Source: Simmondsia chinensis (lineage: Eukaryota; Streptophyta; Magnoliopsida; Caryophyllales; Simmondsiaceae). Taken from it: a stretch of DNA of 64,000 nucleotides. Positions 47,435 through 58,365 of the stretch are shown piece after piece. Position 1 is the first letter of the stretch. The number at the start of each line of letters is the position of its first letter. The notes beneath the pieces were generated by a model. The model was not told where the DNA came from, did no database searches, and saw only the letters and a program-made list of their open reading frames with translations. The stretch lies in assembly GCA_018398585.1 (NCBI GenBank), contig JAGTTD010000002.1:34650186-34714185 (forward strand). The letters are read 5' to 3'. Made by a program: the position numbers and the translations under genes.

Positions 47435-47660
47435 TTACATCCCCTATTAGAGATTCTTGTCCTCAAGAATCTTGTTAGGAGATTGGTTCTTTAGTGATCA
47501 TAAGTGGTACTTGGGAGAAGTCTCTCTGTCTGCAAATCTGTTTAATTCCTGCAGCAGGCTCAACATACTTGCTACATGATGAATGTCCCTTCTATTTCAT
47601 GTAAGCAGAGTCAACTCAACATTTTGCTTGCTGCAACATTAGCCTCTAGCACGACAAACA

Positions 47661-49439
47661 TCAACCTAGTTGTAAGTATGCATCAGGAGGTCTGCCAGTT
47701 CCATACCAAATTAACCAAATTTTAACACCAAGAACCACACTTAAGAATCTCTTGTTACAACCAACATTGTCCGGCACCAATATTTTCCAGCAAAAATGTA
47801 TTGAACGATAAGATAGCAGCTGTACCAACCACGGATTACACATAACAGTCTGAATTGTTATGGGACCAATGTTTTCTGGTGGTTCTGTTGGTTCTACCAC
47901 CTCCTACTGCTGAATTGTTCCCTCTTTCACTGCCATGGTGATTCTTTGCATCAGTTTATCGTGAACAACAGAGAATAGAGCTGTTTTATACCCTTGAGGT
48001 GATGTTAAATTAGTTGCAGTGAGCTTGTCTGTATCCCTCTTGGTTTGGAACTCAAGGATTTGAAGGCTGCTATGAATCATTCTTACTTTAGAGCTAGACT
48101 TAAGTTGAATTTTGACATCTAACTCCAATCCTTCTAGATCAGGGGGCCTATTATTGGTGTTCTTTGATGAGTATACATCAACCCTCTTCAATGAAGCTCG
48201 CCACTAGATCTGCTTGTGCCAAACCCCTGGCTGAATTTGATCTTCCCTCTTCACTATAGAATTATCAACTTGTTTCTTTGCTGAATTTGATTGCCCTGCA
48301 GCATTAGCAACCCATTTCTCCACTAACTTTGCTTCTTTCCTGATAGAATTCATCCTTTCCTTTGCTATCTTACTTGTCTTCTTGATCCAAGAAAGTACCT
48401 CTAATCTATCAATGGTCTTCATCATCATTTTTGGTTGCTCTAATTTCTTAGTCTTGAGGATGTTGAGCTTGCTAAAAATCTCCTTATTGGACTTAAGGGA
48501 AGGAAAATCAGGTGGTCTACCTCTATCATTCAAGAGTGGTATTGCTTTTACCCCATGAGGCTTGGCAATTGTTTTGATCTGATCTTGCATTCCAATTCTA
48601 TCATGCTGCACAAGTTTCTTGCTCCCTGAATTCCACATATCACTCACTTTCAAGCCCAACCTCTGAGGCTGCAGATGCAATTTTGCTAATTGTTCAGCAC
48701 TTGATTTTGTATTGTCATCATTCACTGCTGAATATGCAGCAACTTCCTTCCTCAATTCAATGCAAACATGATTCTGCCTTTCAATATGTACTGCTGGAAC
48801 ATCGGTAGCAACTTGGAGTGCTGCCAAACCAATCTCGTCTAGATCTTCCAGCTTCTGTTGCTGCACTACTGTTGAAGAATTCAATCCCACTTCAGGGACT
48901 TCATGATTCAAGCCACTGCCAAATTCAATTGTTGCATTTTGTGAGCCATCTTGATTCAGATTCTGCTTTAAATCTGATTATTCATGAAACTTCTTGCTAT
49001 AGCCCACTTTCTTGCACTTATCTTGCTTGATCTCAACATTTTGTTGTAGTGTTATGACATTACCTTGATTCATTGCTGAATCCTCAACCACTTTTGCACA
49101 CATTCCTCCATTCTTTTCATCAGGGACATTAAGTTGCATTGGTCAATATGGGAGAAGATTGTCTAGTGTTTCTACAGTTTTCATCCAAGGATTGAAAAAT
49201 TGAACATCTAACAAACAACAGTTGTCATAGATGTTTCTTCCATGTAGGTCAATAATTGCCGAGGCAGCTTAGTTTATTGAAGAATATGTCACATTGGCTT
49301 CAATATCTTGGTTAGTTATTGAGTAGATTTTCATTTCTTCAATATGACCATAGGGATCAAAGACTTTGTGGAGGATATTTTTGGTGATGGGATAGAGAAC
49401 ATTCAAAATTTTTACCACAAGTGTAGATGCGGTTTCCAT
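47661..49439 (-). pseudogene. Element gene with N-terminal PTB-like RRM, about 590 codons, several stops
   Basis: On the - strand one frame runs from ATG 49439-49437 to about 47661 without a frameshift. It is interrupted by about five stops (near 49270, 49150, 48975, 48203 and 47903). Residues 1-85 read as a whole RRM: LVVKILNVLYPITKNILHKVFDPYG, a central VTYSSIN strand, then AIIDLHGRNIYDNCCLLDVQF. This pattern is typical of the second RRM of plant polypyrimidine-tract-binding proteins (LYPVT, LHKVFSPYG, LQGRNIYDGCCQLDIQFS). The remaining 500 residues are Lys/Gln/Asn-rich and not recognised. In host cells PTB proteins bind CU-rich RNA in splicing and RNA transport. Here the domain may have bound the element's own RNA, which is inference. 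Confidence 0.72.
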
Positions 49440-49613
49440 TCTTTAACACTTGAGTGTGGTATTTGATCAATCCTCTATATGTGCTGCAATTCTGAACACC
49501 GAACAAGTGCCTTGCGGTAAGCTATTGCAGCAACACAATTGCTTATGCAAGGGTTAAGTGCCTTGATCTGAATGCTATTCTTCATAAGCTCAAGATCGAG
49601 CTCTGATACCAAT

Positions 49614-50018
49614 TGTCATGACCCGAGGTGGGCTCGGGTTATGACTTAGAAAGAAAGAAAGTTTGGGAGAGATAGAATTGAGAAAGAGATGAGGTAGAGA
49701 TGAGAATTAGAGGGAGAAGTAGAGAGAATAGAGAAGTAAAGGGAATTAAGATTGTTCTATTATCATTTGAATTCGTGAATACAAGTGAGGGATCTATTAC
49801 TTATACTTGCTAAGCTCATGAAAGCTATCTAAAATATCCTAACTAGCTCTAACCAACTCTCCTACCACACATTCAACTACTAACTACTTACTAGTTCATC
49901 CTAATATAAGTATTTAGATTCTCTACACATCCTAGTACAATAGTGTAATTACAAGACTAATACAATCCATCACGTTCTAACTATCTTTGAGTACTTATCC
50001 CACATAGTATTCATGACA
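49614..50018 (-). repeat. 5' LTR of the RRM-carrying element
   Basis: A 405-bp LTR directly beside a perfect primer-binding site on the - strand (complement of about 49594-49611). Confidence 0.92.
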
Positions 50019-50064
50019 ATAATTTATATTATTAAGTCATTTTTGTGATTACAACAAGTAAATT

Positions 50065-50097
50065 GAGGCACTGGGATTGTTGTTGTTGTTGTTGTTG
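50065..50097 (+). mobile_element. 33-bp retroposed 3' end, TTG-tailed (copy D)
   Basis: GAGGCACTGGGA followed by (TTG)n is the extreme 3' end of the family at 31680-32265 (which reads GAGGCACCTGAA(TTG)n on its own strand). It sits between two copies of a sequence of about 40 bp (50025-50064 and 50098-50137, TATATTATTAAGTCATTTTTGTGATT...TAAATT) that differ at a few places. This looks like a retroposition event that copied only the last bases, with a long target duplication. Confidence 0.6.
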
Positions 50098-50303
50098 TAT
50101 ATTATTAAGTCATTTTTGTGATTATAGTAGGTAAATTACTTTTTTAACTTATATTGAAATGCTTTATATTGTAAAAAAGATCTTTCCGCAGTACATAACT
50201 AAACACTTCACTGTAAAAACATAGATATCTTAAATGAAAAGATCTGATTGAAACAAATAAGCTGAAAAAAGATGAGCTGAAATAAGCTGAACCAAATGCA
50301 CAC

Positions 50304-50998
50304 ATAATAAGGTACCTTGAAATTTGAATATTCAATCACCTACATACCTTGTGTTAAACTTTTATAAGAGTCTGACCAATTTTATCCAAAAATATTGATA
50401 TAATAAATTATCACGATAATATATGTAAGTCAATGTCAAAGTTTTCATAACAAATTCAACAAATTTTGGTAATATATTCACAACTTGTTGATTTAAGCTC
50501 TTTAAATATTGCCACAATTACGTGTCATTTTCACATTTTTGAACAAAAAATATAAAAAATATAATAATAATATATTGTTAAAATTATGTTTGATTAACAT
50601 TTTCCAATGAAAATCTATCCAGGTTATCCGATTGATAAAATTTGAAATTTTAAGATACCAAAATGATAAAATATTCAAACTTAAAGTTCCTCATTTTATT
50701 ATTAAAATGTCAAGGTAACATTATCTTTACATTAAGAAAAAATATCATGTCAATATCAATACTTTATATATATATATATATATATATATTTAAAATCCAT
50801 ATAAAATGAAAAAAATAATTTCTTATATTAATAATTTAATAATGTATGTTTTAAATATATAAATTACATTATATAAGGTAAATTACATATTAGTATCATT
50901 AGGTTTTGAATATTAATTGTTCAGTATATAAATTTTATAAAATAATATTTTTATCCAAAAGTTATATGTATCTATTAGTAAAATACTTTAGAATATTA
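50304..50998. other. AT-rich intergenic DNA
   Basis: Very AT-rich, with a (TA)n tract at about 50766-50790. No gene or element is recognised. Confidence 0.6.
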
Positions 50999-53030
50999 TG
51001 TTTAGTAGATTTATTATCTTTGATATATCTCATAGGAGCTCTATTGTAATTTCTCTACATGTAACTCTCTATATAATAATATGTAAGCAACCCTATTGGG
51101 ACGTGTTCCCAAAAACAAAACAAAAAAGAGGCAACCCTGTTGGGTGTGCCTTCAACATTATGCTTTACATGGTATCAAAGCATACCTAAATTTAAACCTA
51201 AAATCACCTTTCTTTCTCTTCCCCTAAAAACCCTAGTAGCCGCCTCTTCCCTAGCGGCAGCCTCGTGCACCGCCCCTCTCCTAGCGGTCCTGGCTTTCAC
51301 ACCTCCCCTCTCCTAATGGCATTGATGCAGTCACTCCCTCATGCTTACGGTGGTCCAATGGCTTTCAGGTCCCCCTCTCCTCCTCCTCACTCAACCCCGA
51401 TCTCCTCTCCTTCCCCAGCTTAGATGGCACACCTCTTGCCACCAGCTGTTTGGAAGTGATCCTCTCTACCACCGATCGTCTTCCTCCCTCCCACTCTATT
51501 GGTGCTATTCTAGCGTCCACTAACAGTCAAACCTATACGAACTAGGCTCAAGGATGGCATACATAAGTCCAAGCACATTTTATCCCTCTCCCTATTACAG
51601 TTGTTCAGTAACCAACCTTTTTTTTTCTTGCCAGGCTGTTAAGAATCCACAATGGCAAAAAGCTATGATCGAGGGATTCAACACTCTTATTCAGAACCAA
51701 ACCTAGGATCCAGTTCCTCCTTCACCCAATCAAAATATCATAGAGAGCACATGAAAGTATAAGGTCAAATATAAACCAAATAGCTCAGTGGATCGTTTCA
51801 ACACTCATCTTGTTGTTCAAGGCTTCCATCAAAGGGAAGACCTTGACTATTTTGAAACTTTTAGTCCTGTTGTCAAACTTACCACCATCCGCTTTATTCT
51901 TACTGTAGCCATAATCAATTCTTGGTCCATTTGCCAACTAGATGTGAAAAATGTATTTTTACATGATTTTCTCAATGAAGATGTTCGTATGACCCCAAGG
52001 GTTCGTTCGCCCTAAGTTTCCTAATCATATTTGTGGCCTACATAGAGCCCTATATGGACTCAAACAGGCTCCTATGCTTGGTTTTATAGGTTTAGTACAT
52101 ACCTATTTAGTTTTGGGTTTCAATATAATAAAGCGGATACTTCATCATTCATTCACCATTCTTCTTTAGGCATGGTTTGTATAGGTTGATGACATCATCA
52201 TCACCAGGTCTCACCCGTCTCTTCTTACTCGTCTCATTACCAAATTCTCCATATAGTTTTCCATGAAAGATCTAGGACCCTTCATTACTTTCTTGCAATT
52301 GAAGCTAAACTCACACCCCATGGTTTGTTCCTTACCTAGCATAAATTCACACTTGACCTCCTTCAAAGGCATGATATGCTTGAGGCCAAACCAGCTCAAA
52401 CTCTTCTCCCAGCCCGAGTTCAACTGTCACTCACTAATGGGGATATACTTGTAAATCCAACTAAATTTAGGAGTCTGGTAGGTGTGCTTTAGTACCTTAT
52501 TATGGCTCGACTTGATATTTGCTATCCTATTAACTGTGTGTTCTAGTTTATGCATGCCTCCATGTCTTCTCATTGGCAAGCACACACCAGATCGTGATTT
52601 CACCTTCACCCCAGGCTCTGCACAAACATAACGGTGTATGCTAATGTTGATTGGGGTGGTTGTGTTGACACTCAGTGTTTTACCGTTGGGTTTGCCCTAT
52701 TTTTTTAGTCCTAACCTCATCTCTTGGAGAGTAAAGAAACAACCAACTGTTGCCAAGTCTACCATTGAGTCTGAGTATCGAGCTGTGGAAAAGGTGGTTG
52801 TTGGATGTGATTGGATCCAGTATCTCATGCGTGACCTTGGCTTACGTCATACTGGTCCACTTTAGATTTTTTTGTGACAATATTTTTGCTACGTACCTGG
52901 CTAATAATCGTAATAAACATGTTCATGTTCGTGAAAAGGTGATCAAGAGTGATATTCAGATTTAATTCATGCCAACCACTAAACAAGTTGCTGATATATT
53001 CACAAAGGGCTTATCTTTCTATACTGTATA
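50999..53030 (+). mobile_element. Ty1/copia retrotransposon remnant, internally deleted, no 3' LTR
   Basis: A short 5' LTR appears to run from about 50999 (TGTTTAGTAG) to TTTACA at 51169, followed at once by TGGTATCAAAGC (51170-51181), an initiator-Met primer-binding site with one change. Instead of gag and integrase, only about 350 bp of Pro/Ser-rich sequence follow before the integrase tail and RT-RNase H. The coding end (KQVADIFTKGLSFYT at about 52984-53025) is present, but no 3' LTR is seen and MITE-like sequence begins directly after it. Confidence 0.78.
51535..53030 (+). pseudogene. Copia reverse transcriptase and RNase H remnant
   Basis: Fragments in order: TRLKDGIHKSKHILSLS (integrase-RT linker), [48 protein letters not shown] and [18 protein letters not shown] (RT; LDVxNAFLHG family pattern), VDDIIIT near 52190 (the catalytic YVDD region), then RNase H pieces KQPTVAKSTIESEYRAV, LRDLGLRHTGPL, CDNIFATYLANNRNKHVHVREK. 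Many stops and shifts. This is the RVT_2 family typical of Ty1/copia. Confidence 0.85.
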
Positions 53031-53260
53031 GTCAAACACTTTACTATAAAAAAATACAAATTTTAAATAAATAAATTTTATTAAAATATATAAATAAAAA
53101 ACAAATTAAAATAAGTTGAAAGAAACACATTTACATTTATGAAAACAAGATGGTGATCCTTAAAAATAGCTTTTCTTCAGAGTAGCTTTCAAAAGGAGAA
53201 AAGCTGTATACATTTATCCAAAATCCTGCTTTTATGGAAAGCTTTAAAGGCACTAAATTA
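53027..53260. repeat. Right arm of a MITE related to 46667-50303
   Basis: ACACTTTACTATAAAAA...AAATAAGTTGAAAGAAACACAT parallels ACACTTCACTGTAAAAA...AAATAAGCTGAACCAAATGCACACAT at 50200-50305. The left arm is not visible, presumably lost with the 3' part of the copia element. Confidence 0.45.
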
Positions 53261-53980
53261 TTATTGTTGTTGTGGAAGACAAGATGCCAGCTGGGAAGCG
53301 TAATTATCGCCGAGAGTACACATAGGATTCTACTCAATCAAGCCCACACGAACTGCTCCTCTTCACTTCTTCCAATGCAATCTTGCCACGTGTACAAGAT
53401 TCCCTTATTATTTAATTTACTAAAATTATCGTTTAGTTACCGTAAATTTTGATTATTTATTTATTATATATTCTAATATATATAATAGGATACCTTGAGA
53501 TTTAAAAATGTCATCAGTTAGATATCAAAAGTTTATCAATGAGATATTCTTTTTCCAAAGTTTGACAGACTTTCTTTGAAAAATATTCAAATGAAACAAG
53601 ATTTTGATAATGTAAGTTCATTGATTAGAATTTTATAATTTTTTACCAAAAAATGCTAATAGATAAGTAGTTTACATCTCAACTCAATAAAATTTTTATT
53701 GTTATTTATTAATTTTTTATTCAAAATATCAACACAACTTATATATATTATTGTAATAATGTATTATGTTAGCATTTTTTTGTATAAAATTGGTCTGATT
53801 TTTATAAAAATTCATCAAATTTTCACATAAGGTATCTAAGTAATTAAAAATTTCAAACATTAGGATATTTCATTGTGTATATTAAAACGTTAAAGTATGT
53901 AACCAAAAAATGAATAAACCTCAGGGTAACTAAATGATAATTTTTCTTTAATTTATTTAATTAAAAAAATCTTCCCCATT
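53261..53980. other. AT-rich upstream intergenic DNA
   Basis: No gene; AT-rich sequence before the promoter of the F-box gene. The open frames at 53137-53452 lack similarity to anything I know. Confidence 0.55.
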
Positions 53981-54110
53981 TCTCTCTCTCTCTCTCTTCC
54001 CAAGCTTCCATTTTTTAGAACTTGGCGGGCTTTCGAAGGAAATTCAAAATTGCCCAAACCCTAACCCTAGATTGCGCTAAATTCCCTCTCTCTCTCTCTC
54101 CCTCTGGCGG
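53981..54110 (+). promoter_or_regulatory. Promoter/5' leader of the F-box gene: CT tracts, telo-box, E2F-like site
   Basis: Two CT microsatellites (53982-53997 and about 54087-54107) flank TTGGCGGG (54022-54029), close to the plant E2F consensus, and AAACCCTAACCCTAG (54056-54070), a double telo-box. CT tracts are common near plant transcription starts. Telo-boxes with other elements are known from genes active in dividing cells. The exact start site cannot be fixed from sequence. Confidence 0.55.
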
Positions 54111-54155
54111 TATCGCGATTGAAGTGTTTCTCCGTGCAATTTCTCTCTTGTTAAG

Positions 54156-55026
54156 GTTCGTTTGAGTGATTTCATCCGTTTTTTTGTCGATCTAGGGTTT
54201 CAATTTTTGGTTTTCGCCGTTTGCTTTGAACTGTTTTGTAGAAATTGCGGTTTATAGCTCGATAATCAGTTGATTTCTCTTTTTCACGGTGAAAAAATTT
54301 GTCTTCGGAGTTAATTCTTGGGGTTTATACCTGGCTTTGATTATTTTTTGGAAGAGTTGTGTGGATTTTTGATAGAGTTCTTTCTTTTGGAATTAGTTGA
54401 TGGTGCTTTACTGTATTATGTAATGGAGAAATCGATTGATTGTGTGATGTTTTAGGTGCATGTTTCATTCGAAGTGAATAAAAAGGATATTCGGTGCGAT
54501 TGTATGTATTTGTTTTGAATTTTCAGTGATTTAGGGCTTCAATTTTCAATGTTCGTCCTTTTTTCTTTTAGCTTTTTAGCCTATTTTTGTCGTTTCTAAC
54601 TTGTTTGCCAGTTGATTTCTCTTTTTGTTAACTGAAACTCAAAAGTGTAGTGTTTTCGCTTGACGGATGGATCGTGTGATGTCCTTTAGTATATTATTCC
54701 TAAATTTTCTGAAGGTGCTTTTTTATAGGGTAATGTTATTACCAAATTAAAATTGTTAATGCCAAATTAAATATGTAAAATTTTGTGCTTATCTATTCAC
54801 TATATGCCACATCATTGCTCTGGTAATTAACATTTTTGCTGCGGAAATAAAAATACCCTTTTTATATCATGTACTGGGGTAATAGGTTGAATGTGTGAAT
54901 TTTATGATCTGCTTTTATCAGAAACGACATGAGAAAGGATATTCTAGGCAATTATCTGCAACTGTTTTGCTAGTTTTATTTTGTTAGATTTTGAATGTAG
55001 CTCATTGTCTATGATGTTTATTCCAG
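54156..55026 (+). other. Probable intron in the 5' untranslated leader of the F-box gene
   Basis: TTAAG|GTTCG at 54155/54156 and TTCCAG|GTGTAG at 55026/55027 fit plant splice sites. The intervening 871 bp is T-rich (intron-like), and no upstream ATG frame is conserved. A long leader intron is common in plant genes. An EST would settle it. Confidence 0.5.
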
Positions 55027-55138
55027 GTGTAGGAGCAGTTTTTCCTTTCTATACATATAATTTAGGATCGTTGTTTATTGCTGAAGGGATCATACAAGGA
55101 AGAGATTTTGTCTTCTTGAAATAAAAAGGTGGGTAGCT

Positions 55139-58100
55139 ATGGGTAAAGAATCTCTTACGGAACTGGATTCAAAAGCATTAAGACGGAGAAGGCGATCACA
55201 GAGCTCACGCAAGTATCTGAAGCCAGGAGCGCTCGCTCAGCTTCGATATAGCAGGACATCAGCTGCAAAGTCCTGTACAGATCTTGGAAAGAAAAGGGTT
55301 GCTTTGTCAGATGCTAGGAAGGTGGTGAACAGTGACTTCGTACTTGAAAATAAGGCTGTGGAAGGGAGCCCCCCACTGATGTCACCAGAAAGGTTTGAGT
55401 TTTCTCCTGTGCCTAGACCTCCGGACATTTTAGAACACAATAATATGCTGAAAACTCCCAAGACACCGCAGAATGTTGAAGCTGATTCCGAATCAAGACT
55501 TGAGGCTATTCCTATGGAGTTGTTGGTATGTTCTATATTGATGGCTTGTTATCCTCACTGTCGTTTTTAAGTTGATCCTTGCATATATGATGGTTATTGC
55601 TCTGCAATGAATATGAACTTATTCTTAGGTAAATCTGCTTGTGTCCCCAATGCGTTCTCTATGAACAAGTGAAACCACAAATTCATTGTTTGTGACAAAG
55701 GGAGGAACCATATGCACGCATGAAAATGGATAACTTAACTAATTAGATGTTGTATCTGTTCTCACGTTGACAGATGATTTGATATGAATAGGCATGCTGG
55801 AAATTTTAGAAATTGAGAACCTATTGACTTGGACTGCATGGTTATGAGAATAAGGGGAGAAGCAGTTGGAATCAAATCCCTTAAGGGAGGTCATCAGGAG
55901 TTTTTACAGCTCGGCTACTTCTCCTTTGACTTTTGCAATGTGGTTTTATGCTTTAGTTTTGTTTCCTCGCTTTTACCCAGAAAGTATTGTGATGTTGATA
56001 ATTCCAACGTATCTTCTTGTTTGATTTGGCACTCTCACTGATATTCCATGTATATATTAAACCATATCCTTCTCCCTCACTTCTGTTTATGTGCTTCCCA
56101 TCATCCATCTTCACTCAGTATGATAGGAAAGCAGTTGGAGTTTTGATATCTCAGGATTCTTACGGCTTTTGTGCGGGTTGAAACTTTCCCTGCGAGGAAA
56201 TTTTTCAATGGGATGGCTAAAATACTGGGCTGTCATTTCATTTTAGACCAAATATGATCACAAGTCACATACCTTCCCCTAATGCTCTTTAAAGTGTTTA
56301 TTGGATCGTTGTAATAGTTTCTAGTACATTATATGCGCTGTGCAGCTAGCTTATCATTTACCCAGAAACACCTTCAGGTATAAATGAGCTGAGCCAAGCT
56401 GAGTCCGAGCTTGTTAGGCTCGAGATTTGGCTTTCCAAGCCTGTAGATTTTGAGCTTAAACTCAACTTGCTATGAGCTCAAGCTAGCTTAGCCTAGTTTA
56501 GCTTGGATTACACCCAATGAATATTGTGCCAAGATTTGCTTGCGTACGCTTATTGATGCTGGGCTTAGGATCTTTTGGTTGGCTGATTGAGGCTTGAACT
56601 TGGCTTGTTGAGGCATTTTTAAGGTTGATTTTAGCTCTAGATTGACTCATTTAGCCTCCTTTGGGTTCATTAGGATTGTGACTCGTCAAATCCAAACTCG
56701 GGCATGGCCCGTTTAGCTGAAGAAGGAAACTTGACTCAGCTTGAGGTCGCAACCCAAGCATTTTAAGCTTAATTACTAGCCTCTTAAGTCCGTTCCCCTC
56801 AATTGTATTCCTAAGCAGAGCCCACAAGCAGGATCAAATCATGCTATTCCCTTTGCACCACCTTAGCATGCTAGAATCACCTGGATCTATGTTCTTATTT
56901 ACCGTTGTGGTTGACATATAGCAATGGTATGAGCTCGATTCCATTTTATTTTTGTTCTGTATCTTTATTCCACAAACGCAATGGAAGCAGGAGATTGTGG
57001 CCTGCCCTGATGCTTCATTTGCTCAATATGAAAGAATTTAAGGCTTATGCTACATTTCCTGTCCCTGATTTTACTTGTTGCAAATATTGATGAGTTTTTT
57101 TTGGCCGCATTCTATATAGGTGAAAATACTGTGCCACCTGCACCATGACCAACTGAGGGCTGTGTTTCATGTATCTCAAAGGATCAGAAAGGCCGTAAGT
57201 CCTTTGCCCTTTTCCATTTTAGTGTTAAGTGTCTTTGGGTGTTAGAAACATTTTGAATTTATTTTTTCTTGTGACTTCATTTCATTGAGGCAGGTCGTAC
57301 TTGCTAAGCAATTCCATTTTAATTACACAACACCAGATCGGTCGCGCCAAGAGATGTTGAGAACTATGACTCCACTTCCGACGGACCACTGGCCTTTTGC
57401 AAGGTCTGTAAAGTGAGTTTCATTAACATTTTATTTGTTTCTGTGTATTAATATTTAATTTACAATTCCAACCATAAAATCCTACTGCAGTTTGCAGTTT
57501 TAAGGATACGGTTGTAAATGAATCAAACATTTAATGAATTCCTCATGCTCCAAATCGATTAGAGCTCATTCATGTTTGTTATGAGGGTTCAATAGCTTAT
57601 TGAGCTAAGTTTGAGTAGGACTCGATAAGCTTAACAAGCTAGGTTTGTATGTAAGGGTGTTCAACTTGTTATAGTTCACGAAAATTTTGATATGGGCTTG
57701 TTAACTACTTAGTATCAGCTCAAAAATGGTTTGACATTGGCTTTATAGTAACTTGGATAACTAGACTTGATCCGAGCTTGACTTAGGTTAATAACGAGAT
57801 TACTCTAACGAGCACGCTTTTGTTGAGCTCAAGTTTGAACAAGGGGTGCTTGGCTCGATTTGGCTCATTTACGCCTTTAGTCGTGGATGTGGTGTGTCTT
57901 TTAGAAGTCTGAAGGAATAGCCCTAATCATTACTTTATCACTACCATTTGATAGGTTTAGCATATAAACACACTTGTATGTTTTAGCAAATCAAATACAA
58001 TTTATATTGAATTATGGAGGTCACTGTTGCATAATCACCAGCCTAAGTCCATTCCATTAAGTAACATTCTTCATTTGATTCCACGATCTCAATGCAACTG

Positions 58101-58365
58101 TATGTCCAACTGCAGCAAGAACGGGGGCAGAGGCTTGCGAATTCCAAGCCCACACACCCCAAAAGCGCCAAGGCATGGTCCTCGGCCACCTTCTCGCTTA
58201 AAACACACTGAGATGAGGCAAGTTGCTGCAGTGTTGTTTCAAGAATCGTCATTCCCTTCAAGATGCATGGTCCCTTCCGTCCTATCAAAACCACTCTGCA
58301 AGAACCGCGTCCTTTTCTACGAGGATGAGTTATGTCAAGCTGTTGCTCAGAACAAGCTCCTTTAA
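55139..58365 (+). CDS. FBS4-like: F-box protein, FBS4-like (At4g35930 family)
   Basis: Four coding exons give a 276-residue protein: 55139-55525, 57120-57194, 57294-57412 and 58116-58365 (stop TAA). All three introns are GT-AG and the frame is kept (phases 0, 0, 2). The N-terminus is basic, with KYLKPGALAQLRYS and the AAKSCTDLGKKRVAL block. The F-box is split by intron 1: IPMELL|VKILCHLHHDQLRAVFHVSQRIRKA|VVLAKQFHFNYTTPDRS, residues about 122-172. A PTDHWPF motif and a basic C-terminus with PSPHTPKAPRHGPRPP end in LFYEDELCQAVAQNKLL. F-box proteins recruit substrates to SCF ubiquitin ligases by binding ASK/SKP1. The match to Arabidopsis At4g35930 is from memory of its distinctive blocks. Exon edges are inferred from frame and splice signals. 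All exons look intact, so this is a functional host gene. Confidence 0.9.
56385..56770. repeat. AGCTCGA-type repeat in intron 1 of the F-box gene
   Basis: Dense GAGCTC/GGCTTG words (GAGCTGAGCCAAGCTGAG, TTGAGGCTTG) resemble 20121-20445. It is not coding, and lies within the 1,594-bp first coding-region intron. Confidence 0.5.
57585..57880. repeat. AGCTCGA-type repeat in intron 3 of the F-box gene
   Basis: From GAGCTCATTC-like sequence to GTGCTTGGCTCGATTTGGCTC it parallels 20121-20445. It accounts for much of the 703-bp intron. Confidence 0.6.

Larger units (their letters stand above)
47042..50018 (-). mobile_element. Non-autonomous LTR retrotransposon carrying a PTB-like RRM gene
   Basis: LTRs 47042-47434 and 49614-50018 start TGTCAT and end TTCATGACA. 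The TSD ATAAT is perfect (47037-47041, 50019-50023). Next to the right LTR the - strand reads TGGTATCAGAGCTCGATC, a perfect initiator-Met primer-binding site, so the right LTR is the 5' one. The internal region is only 2,179 bp and has no protease, RT, RNase H or integrase. Its only gene is the RRM frame described below. LTRs differ at a modest number of sites. Mobility would need enzymes from another LTR element. Confidence 0.9.
46667..50303. mobile_element. MITE-like element split by an LTR retrotransposon
   Basis: The left end GGCTGCGTTTGGTTGAGG pairs with the complement of the right end, GTGTGCATTTGGTTCAGC. ATA flanks both sides (46664-46666, 50304-50306), a weak TSD candidate. Both arms are rich in AAAAGATCTTTTT and CAGCTTAT/AAGCTG words. 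Without the LTR element at 47042-50018 and its duplicated ATAAT, the MITE would be about 655 bp. A related right arm appears at 53027-53140. Superfamily not settled. Confidence 0.55.
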
